This document shows, piece by piece, positions 21,784 to 35,660 of a stretch of DNA of 64,000 nt (position 1 is its first letter; each line of letters opens with the position of its first letter). This stretch comes from Artocarpus heterophyllus (Eukaryota; Streptophyta; Magnoliopsida; Rosales; Moraceae): assembly GCA_025403435.1 (NCBI GenBank), contig CM046332.1, positions 9,975,903 to 10,039,902 on the forward strand. The letters run 5' to 3'. The position numbers were made by a program, and so were the translations under genes. Below the pieces are notes generated by a model. It worked only from the letters and a program-made list of their open reading frames with translations, did no database searches and was not told the origin of the DNA.

Positions 21784-24700
21784 ACCATGTGACAACCCGT
21801 CTTATAGGGCCATCACTTAACTTTCTTAAACTTGGTTTCTTAACTTTAATCTTACTTCCAAGTTAGAAAATACAATGTAAAAATTTTTTCTTTAAAACAT
21901 GCTTAAAAATTTTTTCTTTAACTTGAAACCATTGTGACTTCCATGACAAGTAAACTAAAACATAGCTTAAAACTTAACTTTGTAATTATTTAAAACATTG
22001 CTTAAAAATATCTTTTAAAATTTTTTCATAAAATATATCAAATTTGAAAACTTTTGTATAATATTTCGTAAAATATTGCAACATTTGTTGCTTGAAATTT
22101 TTTTGTTAATATAGCAGAAACTTTCTGTAGTGGTATCTATATCCAACCTTCGCATCTGTCCACTATGACACCGAGCTCTTCAACCAGCCATATTGGCCTC
22201 TATTAGGACTACCTACAGCATGAATGAACTTATAATAAGCTTTTGCTTAGTAAGTCCAACATAATCTCACAAAACATTAAAACTTTCTTTATAAAACACT
22301 GCTTTTATACTTTTCTCATAAAACCTTCTTCATGAACCTTTTTTGTAACATTTTCCACAAAATGTTTTTCATAAACATTTTTGTTAATACATTTCTTAAA
22401 TTTTTTTCATAAACCATCTCATAAACATATCATGGAAATGAATGTAAGCAGGGTCATAATGCATGAAGGGCCATAACGCATGATTCTATTTATGCTCATT
22501 TATGAACATTAAATTATAAATTTTTCATTATCATTCATAACTTCTTGAACTTTTATCATCATTCTTATCTTACTTTATCTTGCATACTTTTATGTTCGTA
22601 ACAATAGCATTGATCATAAGATCGCGATTTTATCATAACATAATGCGTCCCTTATGTAATACTTAGGACCATTGAATAATGAGGTCGTAATTTAACGTAA
22701 CTTATATACCTCATATCAAGGAGGCTGGTACAACACTTAATTAACATCTTTGATCTACCTTCTTGTAAACTTTAGTGAGTATATTAAATGCTAAACGTGC
22801 CATATGCTATAACTTAGCATTAAAACATTAAACATAGCAAATACAAATATATTGCAAATTAGAACTTGCAGTTTTAAAACGTTAGACATAACAAATGCAC
22901 ACATACTTCGAACATATACAAAGCATTTGAAATTATTTATTTATGCTATAAATGAGGTTTGAAACTTACCTAGATAATGCTCTAGCACTCCCATATCATT
23001 CCTTTTTCCTTTTATTAGTCAACTTATGTGTCCTGTTTCAAGTGACACCTAACTATCAACTTACTTTTCTTATTACTGACCTACTTGATTGATAAAATAA
23101 CTTACTTAAATATTAGCCGTTCATCCTTTTTACTTAACCTTGTTTTTTTACCGATTCATTTCTCTGTTACTTAACTTGAATGTTCTTTGATTGACTTCCA
23201 CATCTTACTAGATGATTTTGTTACTGAATGCAATACGGAACAATTTCTGTCTAAGGGCATCTCGCTAAATTCAGAAGGCTCTAGCTTCATTTTAGACATT
23301 TTAAAAAAATGACAATTTTACCCTTAATGGTTTTTCGTAAGTCACATAATCTTTACTAAACTTCTTATTTTACTTTACCATCACATTACCAACACAATAC
23401 ATAAAAATTCCCATTGAGGGGTGTTTTAGTAAATTGAGCGTTACGGGGTTCGTTTTGGCTCTTTTATAAGAAAATGACCGTTTTGCCCTTGACGGGTCTT
23501 AAAGAACTTTTGAAACTCGTTTTAAACCAAACTTGTATTTTTTATTTCTCATAACATTACTGGAAAAAAAAAAAACAATTTTTCTTTTGTTAAATTTTAT
23601 TTTATCAAAACTTTATATTTTTGACTCGCAATTTGAAAATCTTTATGATTATGCCCTTTGGCGTGTTTTTCTTTAATTCTTACTTAATAAAAACTCTTAA
23701 TCCTTTTAAACTTAAAAGCTATAGTTACTTACCACTCATAATAGTGTAGGAACTAAACATTTTCTCAGTAAAACTTTAGTTTCACACGGTTTTATGGTTT
23801 TTTGTCCCAAAACACAAAAATCTTGACCTTTTTGCCTCTGGGACTACAAACGATCGCTTTATACTAAAACATATAGTTTTTATAAGGATTAAAACTTCCT
23901 TAAACTCCTTGGCCTGATTAAAACCATTTCATAACATTTTCTTCTTTTTTTTAAACAAAATTTGGTGTTAAAGTCTCATAAAATTCATATCTTAAAATTG
24001 GTATAGAATTTTCACAAACCGTCCATGATTGCTACCTATTTCGATGAGATCTATAATTTTCATGTTTTAACTTTCCTCAAAATCATTAATCTTAATGGCA
24101 TTCTAGGAATGGCAAAACAAAAATCAACTTGTTTTGGCTTGTTCTAATCAGAATTCGAGCAGAATTTCTTCACGAAAGTAATCCGGATCAACATTTCCAA
24201 TAAATCTCATGCTGAACTTAGAAAATTATTCATCTAATAAGGTTCTCAAACATTTAATTCTTTTAAAAAATACCCTTAAACACACTAACTTATCTTAATT
24301 TGATTTTCAAGATTTAATCTCATTTAAACCTTTCTAATAATTTAATCAAGCACTTATTACATAACCAAACATATGATAACATTTTCTTTTTTATACCATG
24401 ACAAAAAATCATTTTATTAAACACTTAGTTTGCTTCAACTTAGGGCTCATGACAAAATGTGTCTTAACTTTTTTTTTTGTGCTATAAACCCTCGCTTTCA
24501 TCTATCCATCATCATCATCCATAAGTTACATAACATAATCATGCCCTAAAGCCTCTTTACATGCCTTAGCCCTTGACTTGCATCAAACACTTGATGTGCA
24601 TAAAAATATGCAAACTTTAACATAGTTTCAAGGACCAGAACTTTACCAAACCATTCTAAAGTGCTTGTCTTCTCTTTTTAGCACATGAAGGTTTTCAAAA

Positions 24701-27700
24701 TCCCTTGACATCAAGTCCAAATCTTAACATAAAATCCTTTCAAAAACTTAAGAAAATACTGAAAACCCATAAGGATAAAGTTGAGATTTTTACCTCAAAG
24801 TGATCAATCTTGACCTAGAACACTTTGACTTAATTTAAAACTTAATTGGAGGTTAAATTTTTGAGAAATTTTACAAGGATCCTTGGTAGGTTTGCCGGTT
24901 TTTGAGAGAAGGAAAATGGCTTATTTTTGCTTGTTTCATATAAAGATGATGGAGACAAAATCTTATTCCAATACTTAAACCCTTCCATATCCATAATAAA
25001 ACTAAACTTAGGGACCAACTTGCAATTAAAACAATTGCTCCCATCTGCTTCTTAAAACTAGCCACCAAGAGGGAGATGTGGCACATTTTCATATCTTTGG
25101 AGTGTCCCATGTGTTAGACATGTATGCCCTAGGAGTAAAAATGTAATACGTTTTTGGAGACATTTTTATCAATAAAGAATTTATTTATTTATATATACCA
25201 AATTTTGTCCTCTTTACGTTCATATTTGTTGAATATATGATAAGCAAACAGTAGTCTGAGACTGTCAGTCTAAACCTTAAGAATTGGGCATATGATGGAC
25301 TGATTATGCGGAAGACACGATTCTTAAGGTGACGGTCTAAAACATAAAGTTGGGCACTTATTCATGTAAAGATTGTTATGTTGTCTATATTCCTTTTGAG
25401 AGATGGTTTGTCTTGACCATCGGAGTTGGACTCTATTAATAGAAACATTGGCACGTTGTCATAGGTGACGATGTGTTGGATCATGACATAAAGTGAATTG
25501 GTTTGGATTAATAATTTTGTCTTGGCAAATCGATTCACTTTAGACAGTCATTTGTATTGTATTTTAATCCTGAGATGAATAGTGGGCCCGTTGTCTCGAC
25601 TTGTGTCTGTTGATGTACCAATGGGTGACTCCCACATCTCTATAGTGGCATGCATGCCGGTACGTTGAAGGCATGACTCTTGATAGTGTAGACTTGTTAT
25701 TCATAGATATGGATTCCATAGCTCCTCTTTAGGAGTAATGATATCCTCTTATATGCGTTGTCTAGTAATTGGAAAACTAGAGCGCTCAACCATTTGGATA
25801 CATAGGTGTAACTGAATGGTATACTATCTTTGGATGGTAAGTTTTCTAATGGTGAGACAATGGAACGTAAGATAAAAATAATCGGGAAGGTAAGACAGCA
25901 TTTGTCCTTAAGCCGATTATGGATTATCATATGGGGATACGATACACTATGATATATCATAGAGACTTAGCTACACGAGCTTTGTAATTCTATAAAGTTC
26001 GAGAGTGCAGCTCCAAGCTTTTGTGGAGTAGCGTTGGAGTTGATAATTGTGAAATGTATATCTGGGATATTAGGTTTCATAATTATCATGAGCTTGAACT
26101 TTATAGGTCCATTTTGGTCCCCTTTGCTAGCTCACAAAATCCTGTAACGACACAGCGTGCTTTTCCAATAATTGGTGACTTATGTCGGATTTATCAGATT
26201 GGTTTAAAATTTGTAAGAATCAAATAATTCATGTCTGTTTATCGGTTGAATTAATTTTGTAAGAAATTAGTTCAAGATAAACTTGTTGAATTATTGCGAT
26301 CAGATAATTCTTGTCTGTTTATCGATTGTTTTAATTTTGGACAAAATTAGAACAAGATAAACTTGTAGAATTATTGTGAATTGATTTATTTTCTTAGAGA
26401 TTATCTTGATAAAGTTTGTTTTGATCAGATAACTTCTCTATTGGGTTATTTGAATCAAAACTGAGACTTTATCTTTTAGAATCTTGGGTGGAAAATAAAA
26501 GATTCGTGGAGATTTTTTCTCGGGAGTTCGGCCTGTTGGATGACGTGTTCGGCCTGCCGAACTGGCCTGTTCGGCCTGCCGATCAGCGGGAGATAAGATT
26601 ACGTGTTTTCACGCGGATCTTATCAGATATTGATCCGAACTTGATTCTGTTTCGAGTTTTTGAGACCAAATCTAATATGGACTGACCCTAGGACCAATAG
26701 GTATAAAAAGGGAGTGAGTCTCATGATTTACTCAGATCAATTTGAGAGATTAAGAGTGATACTCTTCTAGTGAGCATCTGAAAACTCCCTGAGAGCTTTT
26801 GTTCACAAATCATGAACACTAGCTTTGGGTTCTTCTATTGGTTGGGAGGAGAGTCACCGGTGGAAGAGCTGTACGTGTGAGCCCACACTCACTCCGGTTG
26901 TGGATAGAGAATAGCAAAGAAGACCAGTTGGTTGAGGCTCTTCTGGAACGTTATTTCTCTACACAGGTTGCGGAGGTTCTTCGGCACACTGAGGTTAGTA
27001 AGATCTGTTTAATTTATACATATAACATGTCAAACTTGTGTTTTGGAAATTACTCTGATGAATTTTTTTTTTTAAATTCCGCTGCGCACTTTGTTTCCAA
27101 CACCATGGTGGGGTCCCACAACTTTTATTTCAAACATGCCCTTAGGTACTAAGGACTAAAATGCAAAGAAACTTGGTTTCCCCACCATTTGCCACAACCG
27201 GTTCTAGAAGGGAAGGACAAATTTCCACCTTCCAAGTGTTACTTGGTGGTTTCACATCCCTTTTCTACACAGTTTAAATTTACACTGATAGATTTTTCCT
27301 ATATTGCCAATACACTTCCTATACTATTTTTCATATCTTTTCATATCAATCCACATTTTCCAAATAGTATAATTCTTATATTGCTTAACTTTTTTGCAGT
27401 ATAATTTATGTACTACTAAATCTTTCAATATAATTCTTATACTATGTTATTCTATTACTGTATAAATTTTTATATTTCTATACAATATTTTTTTAAACTA
27501 CATTTCTATTTCAGAATCTGTCGAAATATATTTTGTAGCAATTAAGCTTTTTAACTTATTTTTCAGACTATTCCTTCCTTGTTCGAGACGATGGCATGAT
27601 TTTTAACCTTCAAAATCCTTTTTTCACTTTTATGGAATTTTTCGTAAAAATCAGATTTAAATAATAATTCTTGTGACGTAAAAATTGCTCCTCACATTCT

Positions 27701-27806
27701 TAACAATTTTTCGAGCATAAAATTTAGCTCGCAAAATTGTTCATAAATTGCTTAACATAATCCTTAATTATTGTATACTTAATGTATTAAAAATGCTCAG
27801 GTGTCA
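21784..27806 (-). mobile_element. Long gypsy-type solo LTR, reverse, with nested copia LTR
   Basis: The minus strand starts TGTGACACCTGAGCATTTTT (plus 27806 down) and ends ACGGGTTGTCACA (plus 21784), classic ends for a plant gypsy LTR. Removing the copia solo LTR at 25112-27102 leaves about 4 kb. The stretch TTTTGCTTAGTAAGTCCAAC (about 22240) is the reversed counterpart of the late-LTR stretch in the elements at 240 and 31246. A diverged relative lies at 55671-57384. No coding sequence is present. A 5-bp duplication is not evident, so the terminus calls are approximate. Confidence 0.65.
25112..27102 (+). mobile_element. Copia solo LTR with CCATG target duplication
   Basis: A 1,991-bp LTR of the copy A family, starting TGTTAGACATGTATG and ending TTTGTTTCCAACA. 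The flanks CCATG (25107-25111) and CCATG (27103-27107) match perfectly, so it is a solo LTR left by LTR-LTR recombination. It keeps the TATA box (26702), the GGCCTGCCGAA cluster (26530-26585) and both LTR open frames (antisense 25960-25697, sense 26838-27152). It sits inside the reverse gypsy LTR, giving the insertion order. Confidence 0.95.
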
Positions 27807-29929
27807 CACACCCACCCTTGAGTCTATGCTTCAACAGCAATCACACAAGGATAGATTGATACAATAAAAACCTCTAGTAAAATGCCCACCCCTAACCCAG
27901 CTAAAAAAGTACATTGCATAGTCTATTTCAGATATTGGCGACTTGCCCATTCTCTCATCCAAGCCATAAAGCAAGTCACTCTTTCTCTCTGTGTTGGGAA
28001 TTGATTGGAATTAATAAGAGGCTGTAACGATTTCATTTGGTATTTGATTTCTCTTTGTTGTTACATTAACTTTTTCTTTTAATGATTATAATATTGTCAC
28101 TTTCGAAATCTTTCAATATTAAAAAGTCTGTTTCTACAACTTCTAAAGCTTGATAGCCAGCTTTATCTACAATTCCACTGGGATATTTGTTGAATGTCAT
28201 TCAACACCATTCGCACTCCACTTGCATGTTCAGTAAGTTAAAAAAACACCGGCTGGTGCCGGTTAATAGTGGAAGGTAACGTAACCTTAACGTTTTGCCG
28301 GTTAATAGTGGAAGGTAACGTAACCTTAACGTTTTGCGAGGTAAGTCTATATGTTATATAACATTTTGTGCAAGGAATGTCATGTCATTTTGCAATGATA
28401 GTGAAGAAGACTGAGGGCAACAAAGTAATTAAACAAGGTTGATGAAGGGTTAAAGAAGTAAATTCAGGAAGAAAAATAATATTATAATACATATGCTACC
28501 GTAACAATATAATAGATTATCGTAACGCTGTAGGCAAAGAACGCAATTGATTACCTACGTGGTAAGAAGTGAAATATTACATATGTGTATGTAGAATGTT
28601 GTCCATTGCTTTGCATGTCTTCTACACTTAATTTATCTGTATACGTATATCATTGATTTTTCTTTTTAATTTTTATATTTACGTTTAAATTTTTTAAATC
28701 ATAATAAATTATTAGTAATTACTAATATTTTAGATAGGATAAAATATTTTGTTCTACGATAACTTTAATAAGATAAACATCATACTAAAAAATAATAGTG
28801 AAATTCTAATATAATTAAGCACCAAAACCAAAAAACTTTTTAGTCATTTTCGTTATTTCTTGCCTCAAAGTTGTTATATGTACTTACTTGCATAGAAGCC
28901 TTGGGTATTAAAATTCGAGGTTAGTGTTCCTAACTGTGTAATGTCTAGCACATCCGGCGGCAGAATAGTTAATAACGGGAAGTTTAGATCGAAAACAATT
29001 TTCGCATCCTCTTATCATCTTGGTTTAATTAGCGAATTCGGGATCCTGTTATTATCAATGGTCAAGTGCTTCATGACGGTGACAATGTGATGGCATAGTA
29101 TGTGGCAAGTCTTAAATAGCATAAAATTATAGGAGAAGTGATCGGACATGTACTTAATGATATCTCTCTCTAAACCTATATATATGGACAATCACAATAT
29201 TTAGTCTTAGGCTGAATAGACTCGATTCTTGAAGCAGGCTGTGCCTTGGCCGCAGACCAAAGAGACGGGTCTTGCACCGGTTTCATTAGCTAGCCCAAAT
29301 TGACACCTTAACTCGGTCCCTCCGAATAGATTATTAACATGTATTAAAAATGCGTCACAATTTCGTTTCTATGGACAAAGAACAATGATATAGGACAGTA
29401 GTAGTGCTGAATACTAAAACTAATAGAGGTTAGGTCTCCCAATATGAGACTCACAAGTGGAACTTATTTTCTATTAGTTGTGATGTTTAGCACAAGATGT
29501 CCCACGCACTTATCATGGGTAAATGAAAAATGTGTGGTCTGAATTTGTGTTTGCTCTAGGTAGTGGTGGAGCCACATTAAGCAGAGGGGGTGGCTGCCCC
29601 CATTGGCTTAAGTGGTTTCCTTTTGACTTAAGTCCAATATTAACTTTTTTAAACTTATTATCTTATTTTGCCTCCATTGAAAATTATTCTTGACAATATT
29701 TATATTAAAACTTTTAAAATTTTTTTAACTATGTCCTTGAATTCTATCTTTTAAATTTTTAGGATGTTTAAAAACCTTAGTTTAAACTGTTGGTTGAACC
29801 AAAAACATTGCAACAGTTTAAATTTGTAAGGAAAAAAAAACTAATAAGCTTAGTTTGAACCAAAAGTTTTGGTTTAAACAAAGATTCTGAAACAATCTAT
29901 TATATTTCAATTTTAAAATATAAAATAAA
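27807..29929. other. Anonymous intergenic sequence
   Basis: No gene is recognised. It contains the perfect 39-bp tandem duplication at 28258 and a GC-richer patch at 29225-29330 that I cannot identify. The phrase GGAGCCACATTAAGCAGAGG followed by GGCTGCCCCC near 29570 resembles a decayed plant transposon, but no ends were found. Confidence 0.45.
28258..28335. repeat. Perfect 39-bp tandem duplication
   Basis: Two identical 39-base units, 28258-28296 and 28297-28335, start GCCGGTTAATAG and contain AAGGTAACGTAACCTTAACG. Perfect identity in otherwise decayed DNA suggests a recent duplication or an assembly artefact. Confidence 0.95.
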
Positions 29930-31245
29930 CAACTATTGTGAAAAATTTGCAAGTGCACTGAATCGTAGACAAGTAATAAAGAGTGAGCAGAGTATCATTT
30001 CATGAGGATTGTGTTAATCTAGCTAAGCACCAAAATTGATTAACTTTAAAATTATTTGAACAATCAAATAAAAATAGAAAAAATAACCAAAAAAATGAAA
30101 ACCTAAATAAATAAAAAACCAAGGTATCCAATTTTATCTAAATTAATCCCATTCAAATTATCATCTAATCAATTGATGTTTACTCCTACGCCGATAATGA
30201 ATTTTTCTTAGGTAATCATTAATCTTTCACAAGCATTAACAATTTATCCCAATTAGCAAATTTCTTACATTTTTGTGAAAATTTTAAACTTACCGAGATT
30301 CATTAAGAATAAGAAATTTATAATGATACACAAGTCTCATAGATATCTCTATCTTATGATAATCTCACGACGTTCAATCATGGTCCAATTTATTTGTTGC
30401 TTCTTAACCTGAAACTAAATTACAAATCATGCAAAGGTGCACAAAGTTGTACAAGCATTAAAATCAGATTAAACACTCAGCATACATAATGCATAAACAT
30501 CGATTTGCATTAAGTTAAATAAAGTGATCATTCATAATCCAGCAATATCAAAGCTCTATAATAGAAAAATTAGTTTATAATGAAACTAAAACAATCTAAA
30601 ATAATGTCTTAAATTTGATGATTGAAGAAAAAGAACTGTGCTTGGATACGAAGATGATTTTTGTCTCCGGGTTATACCATTCTTCTTCTCCAAAATAGTG
30701 AGTTCTCCCCTCTTGTCTACAGTTTTTCTCCATTAAAATCCAGTCTTCGACGCCTCATATTGTTCTATCTATAGGCTAGGGTTTGCAAGGGCAATTTTGG
30801 GACAAAATTAAAGTCAGAATCGAATTAAAAATCACACCGTCACTTTGGCTTCGTGTTTCTGGTGCCTAGGCACTATGTTCGAGGGTTTTAATACTAGGAT
30901 TCCTCCTGTAGGAGTGCTAGGCACCCATAAACTGGCATCTATGCTTCATTCTATCTCCGAGTCCACTTGTGTTCATTTTCCAGTCTATTTACCCCGTAGC
31001 TTGCCAATGGGCATTTTTCTCCTCAAAACCTACAAAAGAGCGTAAAACAATATTAAACTCCTAGAAATTACTCAAAACAAACAAAATATTAAGTTGGAAT
31101 CATATAATTAATTAGTCTAAAACTAACTTATTAAATACCCCCAAACTTGAGTTTTGTAAGTCCTTGAGCAAAAGAAAACAAAAAGAAAAATTAACTAAAA
31201 AGAAACAAAAAGAAAATTAACAAAAAGAAAAGACGGGACTGACAC
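29930..31245 (-). mobile_element. Retrotransposon-like noncoding remnant
   Basis: The phrases GCAAGTGCACTGAATCG, AAGTAATAAAGAGTGAGCAG and GTATCATTTCATGAGGATT (29950-30015), and TACCCCCAAACTTGAGTTTT near 31137, are of the kind I associate with untranslated regions of large plant gypsy elements (Athila/Tat type). No coding domain is visible, so class and strand are tentative. A 12-bp palindrome GTGCCTAGGCAC lies near 30860, and a partner GTGCTAGGCACC near 30915. Confidence 0.35.
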
Positions 31246-34195
31246 TGTAGTGACCGAGAAAATTTCATTAATAAAATATTATATTTAATTGGGTTTAATT
31301 AATGAATTTACCCTTAAAAAATGTGATTTTTGTAAAATTGTAATTTTTGTAAAAATTACGATAACGTATGAATAAACGGCATTGATTGCGAATTTTATGG
31401 CAAATGTAATGCAATACTGGATATGGTAAAATACATATTTATGAGTTAATTAATTAGAAATTTGTAAATAATATTCATAAAATGAATTTTATATTACAAT
31501 TAATTGTAAAATTGTGATATAAATGAATGGGTGATTAGAATGTAAATAGGACATAGAGGTTGTCCAAACCCTAATCTGTCGTAGAAAGGAGGCCAGAGCA
31601 GTATAAATATACTGCTAAGTGAAAACGCAGATACGAAAAAATGTCATATTTTTCCTCCAAAAGTGAACGAAAAGTAAGCTAAATATTTTTATACAGTCTA
31701 AGGATAGAAAGTGCACTGATGTGGCCATGACAGTACAAAAAAAATACTGCGTGATGCAAAAATTACACTGTGTAAATTGTTGGGCCCCACAAAGTGAACA
31801 CCCAACTGAATTTGATTGGGTCACCAAGCTTGGAAATGTGGCCCAATAGCATGATGCCACCTAGGGGTATACTCATGGGTTACTATGAGTCATCAAGTGG
31901 ATAAAAAAGCATTTATTGCATCAAAAAAAATTTCCATTTTCTTCTTCCTCACATATTCGGTAGCCATAGCCAAAGCTCTCAAAAAATTTTCTCAAACCCA
32001 TACTTTGCAAAAACAACCCCAAACAAAGTTTTAGAAGTAAGCTCAAGAATTTTTCACAAGATTTAAGTTAAAATCCCAACTTTTTAGCAAGTTTTCAAGG
32101 GATTTTTCATGGGTTAAGGGGCAAATTAAATCATGGTGTTTTTGCATGAAAATTAAGCCTAGGACGGAGTTCAAGGAGCCTTGGAAGGCTAGAAAACAAA
32201 AAGTGTATTTGCGTAAGTTTTAGATTTCAAAGTTTTGAAAATTTGTGAATTTTATTTTGATTTTTATTCTTTCAAACCCATGTGGGTTCTTGAGCATGTA
32301 TTTGATGAAATTTCATGTATATGTGATGTATGGATGTTTAAGTTGTGAAATTTTGGTTTATGGTGCAAAATGGTAATTTTTGCATAAGTGTTATTTGTAA
32401 ATTTGATGTTATTCATAGTAAAAGTGATGTTTGAGCATGAGGATGATTTGAATAAGGCATGGAATGGTTTTTGCAGGGGGTATATTTGCAGTTTGAAATG
32501 GATTTTATAAAAACACCCTACTGACTAAAACATAAAAGTTGTAGATCTTGACGAAACTGTTAGGTATTACGGACAGTTTGTCAAAATCTCGATCGATGGT
32601 GAGATTTTGATTTTTCAAGAATTTACAAAAATTGTGAAAAATTTTAAAAAGGGCAAAAATGTCATTCTCAAAGGATTTTGAATATGGGTACTTTGAGAAA
32701 AAATGATCCTTGAGAAAAATAGAAAATTTTGGAATAAAAAGGACAATTTAACCCCGGGGGGTAAAAATTTTCAAAATTTTCAGTTCGGGCGCTAAATTGT
32801 AAAGTTTTATAGAAAATAGACTTAGGTATGAAATAAGGAGATATGAGCCACTAGGGCATGATTTAAAGTTAAGATGTGGCAATTTTTGTAAGAAAATGAA
32901 TCGAGCACAGGTAGGTCAGTAGGGGCCATGGAGGGTAAAATTGTTATTTGGCCCAATAACCACGAACTGGTTCAGAAATGTTTCAAATTGGGAAAAGAAA
33001 TGATTAGAAAGATTTTTACCCTTCGTTAGTAACGATAGGGTAGAGTTAGATATAAATAAGAAAACCAGTGACTTCCGGAGTTGTATACAGTTATACAACT
33101 CAATATATGATTAACGAATGTTTTGCATTGAAACAAAATAGAATATTGGCTAATGGCTTTGAAATTGGCCAATAGGATCCTAGAAGTCTAGGACAAAGGA
33201 AAATCAAGGTCGATTTACGCGGGTACACGAAATCAAGTAAGCATCCTTCCCACCTATAGTATGAAAATGTAGGTATAGAATGTATGTACATGTATACCTG
33301 AGTATGTATTAAGATGTAAACTTGTGAGTTTCTTATAAATCGAATACCTAGAGGTATAGTGTGGATAACTATGAATATACAATTAAATACCTGAGTGTAT
33401 AACTGTTATGTATTAGAATGTACAATATATTACGTACTTGTGTGTATAATGATGAATACCTATGTGTATAGATGTTATGTACCTGTGTGTATAATGATGA
33501 ATACCTATGGTATATAAAGTAAGTTCTTGCGTGGACTGTACGAATTTATGTGTCATGGATAACATGTGATTATCACATCATGCATGGTATGTCAACCATA
33601 ATAAATGAACTGGTAAATATGTCACCTGAATTAAGAAAGTGTTGTACCGTCTCCTGAATCAAGGGAGTTTAATGGATATAGTAGGGTCGTGGTGTTATGT
33701 AGACCTAAATGAAATTGCACAATGGTACGAACACTTGGGCCCTAGTTAAAGATAAGAATTGTGGAGATAAGGAAAGTTTATAAGAAAGCATAATTGAATC
33801 ATGCATTATATTGAATGTCCATGTGAGATTTATGGGACTTACTGGGCATTAGCTCATTAAGTATTTCATGTTGTAGGTATTCTACGAGTGGTCAGAATAA
33901 AACTTAATGATGAGCTGGCAGACGGATAATGTGTACAGATTGGGTATGGAGTCCGCTACTGATGTTTTCGTTGTGTATATTTTAAGTTTTTTGAAATGAA
34001 ATGTTTAGAAAGAAAATGTTGTAAAAGTAAAAATAAGTAGGTAAATATAAGTGTGTGAAAGTACTTTGGAAGCTATCGAAATTAATATGAGTAAATTATT
34101 TATTTTAGTTGAAGGAAAAAAAAATTTCCTAAATTTTTGCTTTAAAGTAAGTAAGGAAAGAGTTTTATCACAGCCCAAAAAGGTAGGTTGTGACA
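31246..34195 (+). mobile_element. Ty3/gypsy LTR (5' LTR of a truncated element)
   Basis: Starts TGTAGTGACCGAG and ends AGGTAGGTTGTGACA, and is followed two bases later by a primer site. The length of about 2.95 kb fits large chromovirus (Tekay/Del-like) LTRs. It carries the late-LTR stretch GGGACTTACTGGGCATTAGC (33827). At 33380-33530 there are several copies of ACCTGTGTGTATAATGATGAATACC-like sequence. The element is cut after its gag start. Confidence 0.75.
33385..33530. repeat. Degenerate short tandem repeat in the gypsy LTR
   Basis: Variants of TACCTGTGTGTATAATGATG or ATACCTATGTGTATA recur about every 20-45 bases between 33290 and 33530. The array is irregular and imperfect. Confidence 0.6.
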
Positions 34196-34197
34196 GT

Positions 34198-34209
34198 TGG
34201 TATCAGAGC
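34198..34209 (+). other. Primer-binding site of the gypsy element
   Basis: TGGTATCAGAGC, two bases after the LTR end; complementary to the 3' end of initiator methionine tRNA. It fixes the 3' border of the LTR at 34195 and the plus orientation of the element. Confidence 0.93.
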
Positions 34210-34349
34210 GAAAATCTTGCCATCCTACTGCACATCGTCGTCTACTCCATTGCCATAGCTCAAGTATGATAGTTTGATTTTAATTATAAGAATGTTCAGT
34301 ACTATTATGTATGGCATTGTTGTATTAATTACGATAATAAATATAGTAT

Positions 34350-34504
34350 ATGGCGGAGCCGCATCATAACCTTGATATGGAGGCTGATCGAAGAGCAAGT
34401 ATTACCTTCCAAGACGCGATCACACCGCGAGACTATGGGATTTAGCAGCCTATGGTGCTGACTCAATGGTTTCACGCAGTTGAGGTGATCTTTGATGCTT
34501 GTCC
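34350..34504 (+). pseudogene. Gypsy gag, N-terminal remnant
   Basis: After ATG 34350 the reading is typical of the start of a plant gypsy gag: a short charged lead, then QDAITPRDYG and MVLTQWFHAVEVIFDACP, which precedes the retrotransposon gag domain. A TAG near 34443 interrupts it, and the reading ends at 34504, where a reverse gypsy fragment begins. Everything downstream (protease, reverse transcriptase, RNase H, integrase, 3' LTR) is missing. Confidence 0.65.
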
Positions 34505-35317
34505 TGTGACGTCCCCCTTACGGACGTCACAGATGTCGTTACATTCATACATTCATTCTTATTTGAACTTAAATATAACATATTTACAAAACTTATACGA
34601 TACTTTTAATTGTAAACATAATTACAAGATACATAACCAGGATCCATTCATGCATATATATATATATTTTTAACATAATAACATTGCTTAATTATTTCTA
34701 TACCATAATTTATTCAATTACACTTTAAACTAATCATAAACTTATTTTAATAAACTGGATATATCAAGTTGTAAAATCATAACTTATAAAAACATCACAT
34801 TGCTTAAAAGTTAGGCCGGCAGCCGAACTTGGGACTGATCGGCAGGCCAGAGTTCCTCAACAGGTAGGCCGGCAGAGGCTTTGCAAATCTGGGCTTAAAA
34901 ACCTGTCATCATTCGACAGGCCGAATATGTGATCGGCAGGCCAAACCTTCAAACATCGACAGGCCGACAGAGCCAAAATCCTTGAGAAAACTTAATTTGT
35001 AAAACAGATTAACTTTCATAAAAATATGGAAGATCGAAATTCTTTAAAATGATAAAATAAAATATAAAACCATAGTTCATGTATTCTTAAACTTATCATA
35101 AAATATGTTCAAATAATAAACTTGATTAAAAACCATAAACTTTCTTCTTGGCGTTCTTCCGGTTTACAATTCATCGTGCTTTGTGCTCACACGCCTTCCC
35201 ATGTCCTCCGCCTAATCCATGATTTTCTTACCCTTATCTGCAACATGACATAAACTTAAATAAGCTAATGCTTAGTAAGTACATATAATTCTCACAATTT
35301 AAAAACTTTTCATATAC

Positions 35318-35343
35318 ATCATCATCATCATCATCATCATCAT
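35318..35343. repeat. (ATC)n microsatellite
   Basis: About eight to nine uninterrupted ATC/CAT triplets. Confidence 0.95.
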
Positions 35344-35420
35344 AATAGTGCATTAAGCACATTTTCATAGAAACATATCTTTCATTACATTGACCATATT
35401 AAAACTTATTCCATTTTATC

Positions 35421-35660
35421 TTAAGGGCCCAAGTGTTTCATCATAAACATCATTGTAGATAGAAACATATGGGGTTTCTTTCTGGACTTGCCAACATAAA
35501 TGAACTTCTGATCACCTTTAGGATGGAAGATCACCTTTCGTTTTCGGCATGCAATAGAGGCATTGTACTTGCTTAAGAAATCCATCCCAAGAATCATATC
35601 GTAATCATGCATGTCGATCACAATGAGGTCGACGAAAAGCTCCCTATCAGAAATCTATAG
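35421..35660 (-). pseudogene. Gypsy retropepsin-like protease fragment
   Basis: Read from 35660 down, the frame gives LFVDLIVIDMHDYDMILGMD, close to the DFDVILGMDWL signature that follows the active site in plant gypsy proteases (RVP_2), and continues with RKRKVIFHP. The catalytic aspartate region would lie upstream, beyond the copia insertion at 35668. The frame ends at TAA near 35421. It is a fragment that can only have been functional in the intact ancestor. Confidence 0.75.

Noticed and set aside
29225..29330. GC-richer patch considered as an organellar or rRNA fragment
   Set aside because: I could not match it to any plastid, mitochondrial or rRNA sequence I know. Left as unidentified.
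35318..35343. Regular short repeats considered as a CRISPR-like array
   Set aside because: It is a plain ATC microsatellite without spacers, and the sequence is plant nuclear DNA. The minisatellite at 57573 also lacks spacer structure.
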